Below, piece by piece: positions 1-6,536 of a DNA stretch of 7,009 nucleotides (position 1 is the first letter of the stretch; each line of letters starts with the position of its first letter). The notes under the pieces are model-generated. The model saw only the letters and a list, made by a program, of their open reading frames with translations, did not search any database and was not told where the DNA came from. The position numbers and the translations under genes were made by a program. Source of the stretch: Thermoplasmata archaeon (lineage in GTDB: Archaea > Thermoplasmatota > Thermoplasmata > Thermoplasmatales > GCA-001856825); contig JAJYUV010000050.1 of assembly GCA_021792355.1 (NCBI GenBank), forward strand, positions 1-7,009. The letters are read 5' to 3'.

Positions 1-1314
1 AAATTCGCAGATTATGAGATCACCAAGGTGAGGACGTATCAACAGGTCCCACCACACATCAAACTAATGCAGAAACTGCAGCTGGTCGATTACGAGCCTG
101 GTTCCGACCAAGGTAACATGCGGTTCTACCCTAACGGAAGATTGATGAAGAGTCTACTTGAGAAGTACGTTACAGAGAAGACGATTGGCTATGGTGCCAT
201 CGAGGTGGAAACTCCGATAATGTACGACTACGGACACCCGGCCCTAAAGGAGTATCTCAACAGGTTCCCTTCAAGGCACTACATCGTGAAATCCGACGAC
301 AAGGAGTTCTTCCTCAGGTTTTCGGCCGATTTCGGCCAGTTTCTCTTGATGAGCGATGCGACTGTTTCGTACAAACAACTACCTTTCAGATTCTATGAGA
401 TTACGAGGTACAGTTTTAGGAGGGAACTTAGCGGAGAGCTCACCGGATTGAAACGATTGAGGGCATTCACAATGCCTGATATGCACACCATGTGCGCCGA
501 TATTGATCAGGCTAAGGATGAATTCAAAAACCAGTTCGATTTCTGCATGGCAGTTCTCGACTCCATTGGCATACGGCAAGGGTCATACGAGGCGGCTATA
601 AGGTTGACGGAAGAATTCTGGAGAGAAAACGGAGATTTCATAAAGTATCTCGTGAAAACATTCGGCAAACCAGTCTTAATTGAGATGTGGAATTTCAGAT
701 ATGCATACTTTGATCCGAAATTTGAATTCAACATCGTTGATTCTATGGGAAAAGCAACTGCCCTTTCAACTGTCCAGATGGACCACGAGAACGGTAAGAG
801 ATACAATATGACATATATAGATGCAAACAGCAGCAGACAGTTCCCTATAATTCTTCACGATTCTCCTAGTGGTGCCATCGAGAGGGTTATCTACGCATTA
901 CTCGAACAGGCAGCTGAAGAAGAAAAGAAAGGAAAGACTCCATCTCTTCCACTGTGGCTTTCTCCTACTCAGGTAAGACTTATACCACTCGCGGACAGAC
1001 ATCTAGAAAAGTGTGTAGAGACAGCAAAGTCGATGAGTGAAAGGGGATTAAGGGTTGACGTGGACGACACTGACGCGTCCCTGGGCAAGAAGGTTAGGAA
1101 CGCTGAGCAGAACTGGGTTCCATATGTATGCGTCATAGGTGACAGAGAAATTGAGTCCAACAGACTGTCAGTGCGGATACGAGGAAAGCAGGGACAAAGT
1201 GAGATGTCCCGTGAAGAGCTGGAACAGGAAATCCTGGTATCTGTCGGAGAAATGCCAAAAGCGCCTCTATCCCTATCAGTGATGCTCTCCAAGAGGCCCA
1301 TATTTAGAGGATGA
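1..1314 (+). CDS. thrS: Threonyl-tRNA synthetase, archaeal type, 5'-partial (catalytic core and anticodon-binding domain)
   Basis: It charges tRNA-Thr with threonine in the cytoplasm. The reading frame is open to base 1, so the GTG at 28 is probably internal. Archaeal ThrRS is roughly 620 residues, so about 190 N-terminal residues (the archaeal editing domain) lie outside the window. Counting from the codon at 28: class II motif 1 is near 54-66 (IEVETPIMYDY), motif 2 near 129-149 (SFRREL, SGELTGLKRLRAF, then PDMHT), and motif 3 near 277-292 (LHDSPSGAIERVIY). The anticodon-binding domain runs from about 306 to 403, with RLIPLADRH and DTDASLGKKVRNAE as landmarks. Two of the three zinc-ligand positions look intact (His153, His277). 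The third, Cys in the archaeal homologues I recall (RFAACFGQF), appears as Asp101 (SADFGQF). No U-rich terminator follows directly, and the MscL gene begins 93 bases later. The assignment is secure. Confidence 0.96.
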   Translation, partial: KFADYEITKVRTYQQVPPHIKLMQKLQLVDYEPGSDQGNMRFYPNGRLMKSLLEKYVTEKTIGYGAIEVETPIMYDYGHPALKEYLNRFPSRHYIVKSDDKEFFLRFSADFGQFLLMSDATVSYKQLPFRFYEITRYSFRRELSGELTGLKRLRAFTMPDMHTMCADIDQAKDEFKNQFDFCMAVLDSIGIRQGSYEAAIRLTEEFWRENGDFIKYLVKTFGKPVLIEMWNFRYAYFDPKFEFNIVDSMGKATALSTVQMDHENGKRYNMTYIDANSSRQFPIILHDSPSGAIERVIYALLEQAAEEEKKGKTPSLPLWLSPTQVRLIPLADRHLEKCVETAKSMSERGLRVDVDDTDASLGKKVRNAEQNWVPYVCVIGDREIESNRLSVRIRGKQGQSEMSREELEQEILVSVGEMPKAPLSLSVMLSKRPIFRG

Positions 1315-1365
1315 TAGAACAAAAGACGTTTCTCCGTGGAAACCAATTCACATTTTGATTCGATA

Positions 1366-1377
1366 ACTTTTTTAAGT
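1366..1377 (+). promoter_or_regulatory. Candidate TATA box for the MscL-family gene
   Basis: The AT-rich stretch acttttttaagt lies about 35 bases before the ATG at 1408. A transcript starting about 25 bases downstream would have a leader of roughly 10 bases. A second AT-rich stretch at 1385-1395 (attttatattt) is too close to the ATG to act as its TATA box. This is positional inference only. Confidence 0.35.
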
Positions 1378-1407
1378 AGTCGAAATTTTATATTTAGAGC
1401 TGGAAAA

Positions 1408-1812
1408 ATGACAGTAGATCAAACCCTAAACAACACCGTTGTAAGTGATGGCGAAATGCTTGAAGAATTGAGGAAGATCAGGACGCTGCTTGAGCCCAAA
1501 CCTGCGCCTCCTGCTCCCGCTCCTCCAAAGGGTCTAGTAAAGGAGTTCAAAGTTTTTCTAGAGCAGTACAAAGTGATGGGAATGGCGGTAGCCTTTATCC
1601 TAGGCATATATCTGGGACAGCTAGTAGTAGGCTTGGTCAATGATTTCATTATGCCGCTCATCAATCTCGCCATGCCGGGAGTGAATTGGACAACAATCCA
1701 CGTTGGTCCATTCCTTGTGGGACAATTTTTAGCGACCCTTATAACGTTCCTGATCGTTGCCTTCGTAATTTTCCTAATGGTAAGAACCACGTCAAAGTAC
1801 GGAATCAAGTAA
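1408..1812 (+). CDS. mscL: Small MscL-family large-conductance mechanosensitive channel
   Basis: A 134-residue membrane protein that probably opens under membrane tension to release solutes during osmotic downshock. The core (about 46-126) has the MscL layout: an amphipathic stretch (FKVFLEQYKVMG), TM1 about 57-82 with small residues (AVAFILGIYLGQ), the family-like end of TM1 (NDFIMPLI), a short extracellular loop about 88-103, and TM2 about 104-126. Before this are a charged helix (about 14-28, MLEELRKIRTLL) and a proline/alanine linker (30-40). Only about eight residues follow TM2 (RTTSKYGIK), so the C-terminal helical bundle of bacterial MscL is missing. The frame is open back to a GTG at 1336, but those extra 24 residues are Ser/Phe-rich and would cover the promoter region, so I chose the ATG at 1408. 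The Thermoplasma channel MscTA, as I recall it about 15 kDa, is similar in size. Family assignment is good; channel function is inferred. Confidence 0.78.
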   Translation: MTVDQTLNNTVVSDGEMLEELRKIRTLLEPKPAPPAPAPPKGLVKEFKVFLEQYKVMGMAVAFILGIYLGQLVVGLVNDFIMPLINLAMPGVNWTTIHVGPFLVGQFLATLITFLIVAFVIFLMVRTTSKYGIK

Positions 1813-1836
1813 TTTCTTTTATTTTTGTTTTTTTTT
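1813..1836 (+). terminator. U-rich terminator after the MscL-family gene
   Basis: Directly after the TAA stop is a T-rich run (ttctttt, attttt, gttttttttt) with no notable hairpin. Archaeal RNA polymerase terminates at such U-tracts. It separates this gene from the YceI gene, which has its own promoter. Confidence 0.65.
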
Positions 1837-1875
1837 AAAGATCCGTTTCTGAAATTTTCATAAAGAGTTAAGTTA

Positions 1876-1887
1876 TTATTATATACT
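1876..1887 (+). promoter_or_regulatory. TATA box of the YceI-family gene (leaderless)
   Basis: The sequence attattatatac is centred about 25 bases before the ATG at 1907. That spacing puts the transcription start at, or within a base or two of, the start codon, so the mRNA is probably leaderless. No Shine-Dalgarno sequence is present upstream, which agrees with this. Confidence 0.65.
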
Positions 1888-1906
1888 AAGTCTTACTAAC
1901 GTATCT

Positions 1907-2446
1907 ATGCAGACAACACAAGGTCAGAACAAGTGGGAGATAGATAAAGCGCATAGCAATCTGGAATTCTCAGTTAGGCACATGATGATTTCTAACGTGA
2001 AGGGCAGATTTAAGAATTTTGGTGGAGATATTAGGCTAAACCTGGATAAGATTGAAAATTCTGCGGTAAAGCTCGAGATCGAAGCAAGTTCAATCTTCAC
2101 TAACGAAGAAGATAGAGACAAACATCTGAAATCGAAAGACTTCCTTCACGTCGAACAATATCCTCTAGTACTATTTGAGAGTACAAAGGTGGGGAAGACT
2201 GGCAATAGAATAGATGTTGAGGGAAAGTTAACGATAAGGGATGTTACGAAGAACGTTGCAATTTCTGGAGAACTCCAAGGACCAATTACGGATCCATATG
2301 GAAAAAAGAGAGTAGGATTTGATGGTGAGACCACCATTGCAAGGAAAGACTTTGGATTGACGTGGAACATGATACTTGAAGGGGGAGGTCTCATGGTGGG
2401 AGACAACGTCAAAATTGACATCCACATGGAGCTAACCGCTCCCTAA
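1907..2446 (+). CDS. YceI-family lipid/isoprenoid-binding-like protein, cytoplasmic
   Basis: A 179-residue protein of normal length for the YceI family, whose members form a lipocalin-like beta barrel that binds long polyisoprenoid or amphipathic molecules. Family landmarks in order: WEIDKAHSNLEFSVRHMMIS (10-29), VKGRF (31-35), the RDKHLKSKDFL segment (70-80), GKLTIRDVTKNV (106-117), IARKDFGLTWN (144-154) and the terminal strand VGDNVKIDIHMEL (164-176). Many bacterial members have a signal peptide. This one begins directly with a hydrophilic stretch (MQTTQGQNKWEID), so it is probably cytoplasmic. It has its own leaderless promoter and a T8 tract after the stop, so it is likely transcribed alone. 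The bound ligand cannot be read from the sequence; a link to archaeal isoprenoid lipids or quinones is plausible but unproven. Confidence 0.9.
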   Translation: MQTTQGQNKWEIDKAHSNLEFSVRHMMISNVKGRFKNFGGDIRLNLDKIENSAVKLEIEASSIFTNEEDRDKHLKSKDFLHVEQYPLVLFESTKVGKTGNRIDVEGKLTIRDVTKNVAISGELQGPITDPYGKKRVGFDGETTIARKDFGLTWNMILEGGGLMVGDNVKIDIHMELTAP

Positions 2447-2454
2447 TTTTTTTT
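2447..2454 (+). terminator. T8 terminator after the YceI-family gene
   Basis: Eight consecutive T residues follow the TAA stop at once, without a stable hairpin, as expected for a U-tract archaeal terminator. Confidence 0.55.
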
Positions 2455-2497
2455 GAATTCGCACATTCTTTGTTTACAAGGAAGAAGCTCTGACGCA

Positions 2498-2510
2498 ATA
2501 AGGTTTAATC
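2498..2510 (+). promoter_or_regulatory. TATA-like box of the UbiD-family gene (leaderless TTG start)
   Basis: The sequence ataaggtttaatc is centred about 26-28 bases before the TTG at 2533, so the transcript would start at about the start codon. An in-frame TAA at 2518-2520 rules out a start further upstream. Together these support the TTG start and a leaderless message. Confidence 0.5.
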
Positions 2511-2532
2511 TGGGTTCTAATTAGACTTTCCG

Positions 2533-4140
2533 TTGAATTATAAAACCAATGCCTATTCTATCAGATCCTTTATAGAGGAACTGAGAAAGAACCATCCGGA
2601 AGAAATTTTTGAAGTGGATGAGAAAGTTAAGGTGGGTTTTGAAACCACCGCCTACTTTCTAAATCTTAGGAAGAGAAATCCAGTAGTTCTGTTCAACAAT
2701 ATAGATGGTTACGATGGCTTCACCCTGGTCACAAACATTTTTGGAAGTGAAGAAAGATTCGCTAGAATAGCTGGATTCAAGTCGATAGGAGGAGCTATGG
2801 ATCGATTGACAACCATGGCAGCTAGCGTTCCTACCGAGTCAATAATTGTCTCCAGAAAACAAGATTCTTTTCAGAAAACGATCACCGGTGAAGAGATCAA
2901 CCTTTTCGATCTCCCCATTCCATCTCACTATGAAATGGATGGATCCAAGAAAGGTCTCAGCAGATACATAACTGCTGGTCTGACCACAACAATAGACCCG
3001 GAAAGTGAAGACATCGTAAACCTGAGCTTTTCAAGAATTCAACCATTTGAAAGAAACAAGTTCGCATTTGATGCTGGTAGCCACGGTAATCTCTGGAGAC
3101 ACTTGAATGTCTCAAGACTAAGGGGTGAACGACTCGGGATGACCATCCTTGTAGGAACCAATCCTATATTCTACATCTTAGGGGCATCCTTCATAGATAA
3201 TGAGTTTGCAAAAGCAAACAAGTTCTTTAACATCTCTTTTGAACCGGGTCGCCTGAACTCAATTCCAATACCTAGAGACACAGAGATTGCGATAGAAGCT
3301 GAATTCCAACCAGATGAAACATTTGATGAAGGCCCCTTTGCGGAATATGTCGGCTATATGGGATACGATTCTACGAAATTTGTTGCAGAAGTCAAATCGA
3401 TTCTGATGAAAAAGGATCCAGTGTACTATGATATTCAACCTTCAAATTCAAGCGAGCACGTTAATCTCTTCTCGATACCCAGATCATCAATTGTTATGAA
3501 GTCGGTAAGTCAGACACTTCCAAAGGGCCTTAAATTTGATATCAAATGGCCTCACTATGGTGGGAGATTCATCTCGTTTGCGTATCTGGACAACCCCAAT
3601 CCTGGTATGGCCAAACAACTCGGAATTTCAATACTCGGACTTGATCCTCTGTGGAACAAGATCGTCTTTGTGAATGAAGGAATGACTCGATTAAACATTG
3701 AAACTGCTCTGACTAATCTTGCACAGATAAAGAAGTACTCAGAGAACAACGTCGCGAGAATTTTAGGTGTTTTCGTAATCAGTTCCGATCCTACTCGGGA
3801 TGAACTTGGAAGAACTGGAAAGATTGTATTTGTTACCAGGGCCAAGCCTCTAAGAATTGAGAAGTTGATAAGAGAAGATCGTACGATATTCAAGACAAGG
3901 GAAGGGACCGTTCTTTTCTCACACGATAATCTTGACGACTGTAAGGTTGGTGTTGTCGTGAGTGACGATATTGATATAAGAGACGAAGAGCAAGTAGGAT
4001 GGGCTATTGCAACTCGATTGAATCCTGAAACGGACATTGAAATACGGGATGACAGAATCACTTTTTTGGCAACACGGAAAGTACCACCAGTTGCGGGAAT
4101 ACCTAAAAAAGTTGAAGAAAAAATTAAAAGAAAATTTTAG
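2533..4140 (+). CDS. UbiD-family prenylated-FMN-dependent decarboxylase
   Basis: UbiD enzymes reversibly decarboxylate aromatic or alpha,beta-unsaturated acids using prenylated FMN made by UbiX, which is not in this window. The 535-residue sequence keeps the key features known from fungal Fdc1 and bacterial UbiD: the cofactor/metal motif N163-x4-R168 followed by Q170 (NLSFSRIQ), the conserved His184 (AGSHGN), probable metal ligand Glu224, and the catalytic pair Glu266 and Glu271 (EGPFAE). R168, E266 and E271 form the expected Arg-Glu-Glu network. The C-terminal VSDDIDIRDEEQVGWAIATR is also typical. The start is TTG, fixed by the in-frame TAA 12 bases upstream and by the promoter-like box; the next Met in frame is at residue 88. 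It is longer than bacterial UbiD (about 490) and much longer than the archaeal anhydromevalonate-phosphate decarboxylases (about 420), so the mevalonate-pathway role is unlikely. Substrate unknown. The lysine-rich tail abuts the convergent permease stop. Confidence 0.93.
   Translation: MNYKTNAYSIRSFIEELRKNHPEEIFEVDEKVKVGFETTAYFLNLRKRNPVVLFNNIDGYDGFTLVTNIFGSEERFARIAGFKSIGGAMDRLTTMAASVPTESIIVSRKQDSFQKTITGEEINLFDLPIPSHYEMDGSKKGLSRYITAGLTTTIDPESEDIVNLSFSRIQPFERNKFAFDAGSHGNLWRHLNVSRLRGERLGMTILVGTNPIFYILGASFIDNEFAKANKFFNISFEPGRLNSIPIPRDTEIAIEAEFQPDETFDEGPFAEYVGYMGYDSTKFVAEVKSILMKKDPVYYDIQPSNSSEHVNLFSIPRSSIVMKSVSQTLPKGLKFDIKWPHYGGRFISFAYLDNPNPGMAKQLGISILGLDPLWNKIVFVNEGMTRLNIETALTNLAQIKKYSENNVARILGVFVISSDPTRDELGRTGKIVFVTRAKPLRIEKLIREDRTIFKTREGTVLFSHDNLDDCKVGVVVSDDIDIRDEEQVGWAIATRLNPETDIEIRDDRITFLATRKVPPVAGIPKKVEEKIKRKF
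4104..4140 (-). terminator. U-rich terminator for the permease, inside the UbiD 3' end
   Basis: Read on the minus strand, the bases just after the permease stop are T-rich: an aaaatttt tract, then runs of four to six T residues separated by single C or AA. On the plus strand the same bases encode the lysine-rich UbiD C terminus. No separate terminator space exists between the two genes, so this tract is the likely end signal for the permease transcript. Confidence 0.5.
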
Positions 4141-5595
4141 TCATTTGCTTACTGTATCCATTGATGATTCCATTGACCTTGTACTCTTGAGTTCTTTGAG
4201 TCTTCGCCTCTTTATGTACATAAATGCGACTGTTATAACCGTCCATATGACGAATGCGAGCGAACCCGTTAACACCGGGTCAGTTATGAAGACGCTCAAG
4301 CCTACCACAGCTGGATTTGGGACCCCGATGAATGTTGATCCAAAGATGAACAGAAAAATAGCAATTGAGACAGAACTGAGCAAGATGGTTCTTAATCCGA
4401 ATCTTCCAATGAACTTCTTGTTGATTGACGGGAAGGCAGAGTTGATGATGATGTGAACAAAAAGTGTTCCGAGCGTTGCACCGATAGCTGCCATTATGAA
4501 TGCGTTGAATCCGCCTAATATTTCAACACCTATCGCTGAAATTGCAAAAGCAGACAACGTGACGATACCGGCCGAAATATATGGAGTCAATCTCTTACCG
4601 TGTGTTTTGGACAGTGCCTTTGGAACAAGACCGTCCCTTCCCATTGTCATTAGCACTCTAGATGTTGCATTAGTCAAAACAACAAGCCCGGTCAGTAGAC
4701 TGTTTATGAAAAGTACTGTAATGAGTATCGCTGCACCAACACCAACGAAGCTACCCAGGATGGATATTCCTGGTACGAGGGCTCCAGCATAATTGGCCAT
4801 GTTTGTTGGCCCGTAGGCAACGGTGAAAAAGTAAGCAGTGAAGACGTAGAAGATTCCTAGGATGATCACCGAATACAAAACGGATTTACTAATAGACACC
4901 CTTGGATTCTTAGTCTCCTCACCAAGTGGAGTTGATGCGCCGAATCCTGCAAATGAAGTATACATCAACAGAACTCCAAGTGCGACACCTATGATTGGAT
5001 TTGGAGAGTAATCTGAGAACCTGAGAGAAAATACAGAAAGGTTGTTTATGGAAGGGTGTGTGGCGAGTACGTAGAGACCCATGGCGACGATTACCCCAAT
5101 TTCTATAAGCGCCATTATCATAGTATAGGAGGTGGATATCCTAATCCCCCTTACAGAAACAACAAACCCGTACAACAAGGCAGCTAGTAGAAGGGGAACG
5201 GCGAAGATTGGCGAAATGTTGATGTTGAAAAGGTAAGAAAGTGCCGCTGGTACGAATACGGCTATGCTAAGTGCTACAAAGGCTATCGCCATTATTTGGT
5301 AAAAGATGTACATGTAACCTGTAAACAAACCGACTGAGGGGCCGTGTCCTACTTTTACGTAATCGTAGTAACCTCCAGAACCAGAGACTTTCAGGGAGAT
5401 TTTGCTTATTATATACGCGTTCAGGAGCACAACGAAGAACGCAATCAGAGCTGTTAGTGGTAGGGCACCTCTTGCATAAAAAGCTGCCCCTGTAAAAGTC
5501 GCAACTGCAGCACCGGCAGGTGCAGCGCTTGCAACTCCCTGTAACAAAGATTGTCTAAGGCCAATTGCATTCGAATGAAGCTTAGACTGGGACAT
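4141..5595 (-). CDS. APC-superfamily amino acid/polyamine permease, 12 TM
   Basis: A 484-residue integral membrane protein with about 12 hydrophobic segments (roughly 19-39, 44-66, 93-116, 129-149, 158-178, 200-220, 238-260, 280-305, 339-357, 361-385, 401-421, 441-461), the normal APC fold and length. Family features: a small-residue TM1 region (VASAAPAGAAVATF), GSGGYYDYV after TM2, the loop motif GEETKNPRVSISKS (225-238), and GRDGLVPKALSK (319-330), which matches the APC motif around RDGLLP. The C terminus is basic then serine-rich and cytoplasmic. The ATG at 5595 has a GGAG eight bases upstream, and an in-frame stop at 5637 limits longer starts. It probably imports an amino acid, organic amine or similar solute by cation symport. 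The substrate cannot be read from sequence. It converges with the UbiD gene, so a shared substrate pathway is possible but not shown. Confidence 0.93.
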   Translation of the reverse strand: MSQSKLHSNAIGLRQSLLQGVASAAPAGAAVATFTGAAFYARGALPLTALIAFFVVLLNAYIISKISLKVSGSGGYYDYVKVGHGPSVGLFTGYMYIFYQIMAIAFVALSIAVFVPAALSYLFNINISPIFAVPLLLAALLYGFVVSVRGIRISTSYTMIMALIEIGVIVAMGLYVLATHPSINNLSVFSLRFSDYSPNPIIGVALGVLLMYTSFAGFGASTPLGEETKNPRVSISKSVLYSVIILGIFYVFTAYFFTVAYGPTNMANYAGALVPGISILGSFVGVGAAILITVLFINSLLTGLVVLTNATSRVLMTMGRDGLVPKALSKTHGKRLTPYISAGIVTLSAFAISAIGVEILGGFNAFIMAAIGATLGTLFVHIIINSAFPSINKKFIGRFGLRTILLSSVSIAIFLFIFGSTFIGVPNPAVVGLSVFITDPVLTGSLAFVIWTVITVAFMYIKRRRLKELKSTRSMESSMDTVSK

Positions 5596-5603
5596 TAAAC
5601 TCT

Positions 5604-5607
5604 CTCC
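5604..5607 (-). promoter_or_regulatory. Shine-Dalgarno site (GGAG) of the permease
   Basis: On the minus strand GGAG stands eight bases before the ATG at 5595, within acggagagagttta. It is the clearest ribosome-binding site in the window, and implies that this message has a leader, unlike the apparently leaderless YceI, UbiD and peptidase genes. Confidence 0.55.
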
Positions 5608-5653
5608 GTTTCTCCGTCTTCCAGGGCACCGTTTCTATTAATGGATGCTTTCA

Positions 5654-5676
5654 TACAATATTGTAAATATTTTAGC
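5654..5676 (-). promoter_or_regulatory. Candidate permease promoter with overlapping palindromic operator
   Basis: On the minus strand gctaaaatattt (5676-5665) resembles an archaeal TATA box. It is followed at once by a perfect 12-base palindrome, TACAATATTGTA (5654-5665), which would lie between the TATA box and the predicted transcription start near 5644. That is a typical place for an archaeal repressor to block initiation. The predicted leader of about 48 bases agrees with the Shine-Dalgarno site. AT-rich sequence makes chance palindromes common, so confidence is modest. Confidence 0.35.
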
Positions 5677-5826
5677 AGCATAGTCATCATTTCTACTTCA
5701 TGGTAAGATTATCCACTATATTAAACTTCTCTAATTCGATAGCGTGTCAGGATACAGTTATGAGAATCTACGAGTTCCAATAAGGGAGACAATCGCCCTC
5801 TCTAGAAAGCGTGATGTACGACTGTG

Positions 5827-6508
5827 TCATCCTAAGATTGCTCCCTTTCTGAAGATACTCGATTTCTCTCCATCGAAGACCTTGACTGAACTAGGTCCAA
5901 TCACCAGTATTTCGTGGTTTTTCACTTGTATTCCAGTACTTTCTCCTAAGGCTATGGTTGGTATTCCTGTTCTTTCTGAGTACTCGGCTGCGAAATGGTC
6001 ATACTTAAGACCATTGTGATGGAAGCATTGAATACCCTCTTGCAACATCCAATCCTTTCAGAACTTTTAGTTCTACCTCATTCTTGTCAGCATCTCCTCC
6101 AAAATATGCAGTTCCGATGTCTCTTCCAAGAATTATATCACCGGTGTTTCCACCGAAAACTGGCAGGTCTTTCGTGATTTATATGACAAGCAAGCGGTCA
6201 AATCCCGACTCCCTTACCTGTTTTAGCAGGCTGAACGTATTTCCGCCTCCAATAAAGACGCCAGAATATCTTGCCAAGTCTTCATAACTCCTGTTCTGAA
6301 GGTCAGTCCACATATCTATCCTCGTAAGGCTGCTCCATCCGTGCGTAGAGGTAATCCAATCATAACATTGCCCGAAGGTAGATCTTGTGAGAGAAATTGC
6401 TACTGGAATGTAAAGCAATCTACCACTTTCTGGAATCGATTTAGCCAGAAGTTTCACAAGACTAACGTCACCTCTAGTTCCACCCCCAGAAAGCAGAATG
6501 TTCACCAT
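5827..6508 (-). pseudogene. pepE: Peptidase E-like (family S51) hydrolase, broken by a nonsense codon and a frameshift
   Basis: Intact relatives are about 200-230-residue serine hydrolases of the S51 family (peptidase E cleaves Asp-X dipeptides; cyanophycinase is related). The frame starts with ATG at 6508. Residues 1-109 are well preserved: NILLSGGGTRGD at the start, LLYIPVAISLTRS, and the family signature VFIGGGNTFSLLKQ (84-97). A TAA at 6181-6179 then interrupts the frame. Homology resumes in the same frame (ITKDLPVFGGNTGDIILG and onward to VARGYS), then moves to another frame near 6020-6040, consistent with one extra base. It continues as HHNGLKYDHF, GIPTIALGESTGI and VKVFDG to the TGA at 5829-5827. 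The nucleophile motif, normally G-x-S-A-G, reads GGNTG, so Asn121 replaces the catalytic Ser. Two disabling lesions plus the lost nucleophile indicate a pseudogene. The promoter-like box is still present. The ORFs on the plus strand here are antisense shadows. Confidence 0.85.
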
Positions 6509-6526
6509 TCGATGTTTAATGTCAAT

Positions 6527-6536
6527 CCATATAACT
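6527..6536 (-). promoter_or_regulatory. TATA box of the peptidase E pseudogene (leaderless)
   Basis: On the minus strand agttatatgg is centred about 23-25 bases before the ATG at 6508, the same leaderless spacing seen for YceI. The promoter appears to have outlived the coding sequence, so the remnant may still be transcribed. Confidence 0.5.

Noticed and set aside
1328..1343. Small hairpin GTTTC/GAAAC after thrS as a terminator.
   Set aside because: Only five base pairs with no T-run following directly; also gtttctccgt recurs by chance at 5608. Too weak to call.
969..1346. Minus-strand ORF of 125 codons across the end of thrS.
   Set aside because: Antisense to the conserved anticodon-binding domain of ThrRS; no recognisable features.
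1336..1407. GTG start at 1336 extending the MscL protein by 24 residues.
   Set aside because: The extension is Ser/Phe-rich, unlike any MscL N terminus I know, and would read through the AT-rich promoter region. The ATG at 1408 fits better.
3555..4061. Minus-strand ORF of 168 codons inside UbiD.
   Set aside because: A shadow of the UbiD reading frame; UbiD's catalytic motifs and tail are clear on the plus strand.
4037..4456. Plus-strand ORF of 139 codons overlapping the UbiD end and the permease.
   Set aside because: It is antisense to well-supported permease codons and out of frame with UbiD; no family features.
5744..6019. Plus-strand ORF starting at GTG 5744, with a TATA-like box (tatattaa, 5717-5724) about 23 bases upstream.
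   Set aside because: From 5827 on it is antisense to the peptidase E remnant, its sequence resembles no family, and the box may be chance in AT-rich DNA. Promoter spacing alone is not enough.
6190..6220. Possible tRNA T-arm (ggtcaaatcccgac).
   Set aside because: No cloverleaf can be built around it, and the bases encode conserved peptidase E residues on the minus strand.
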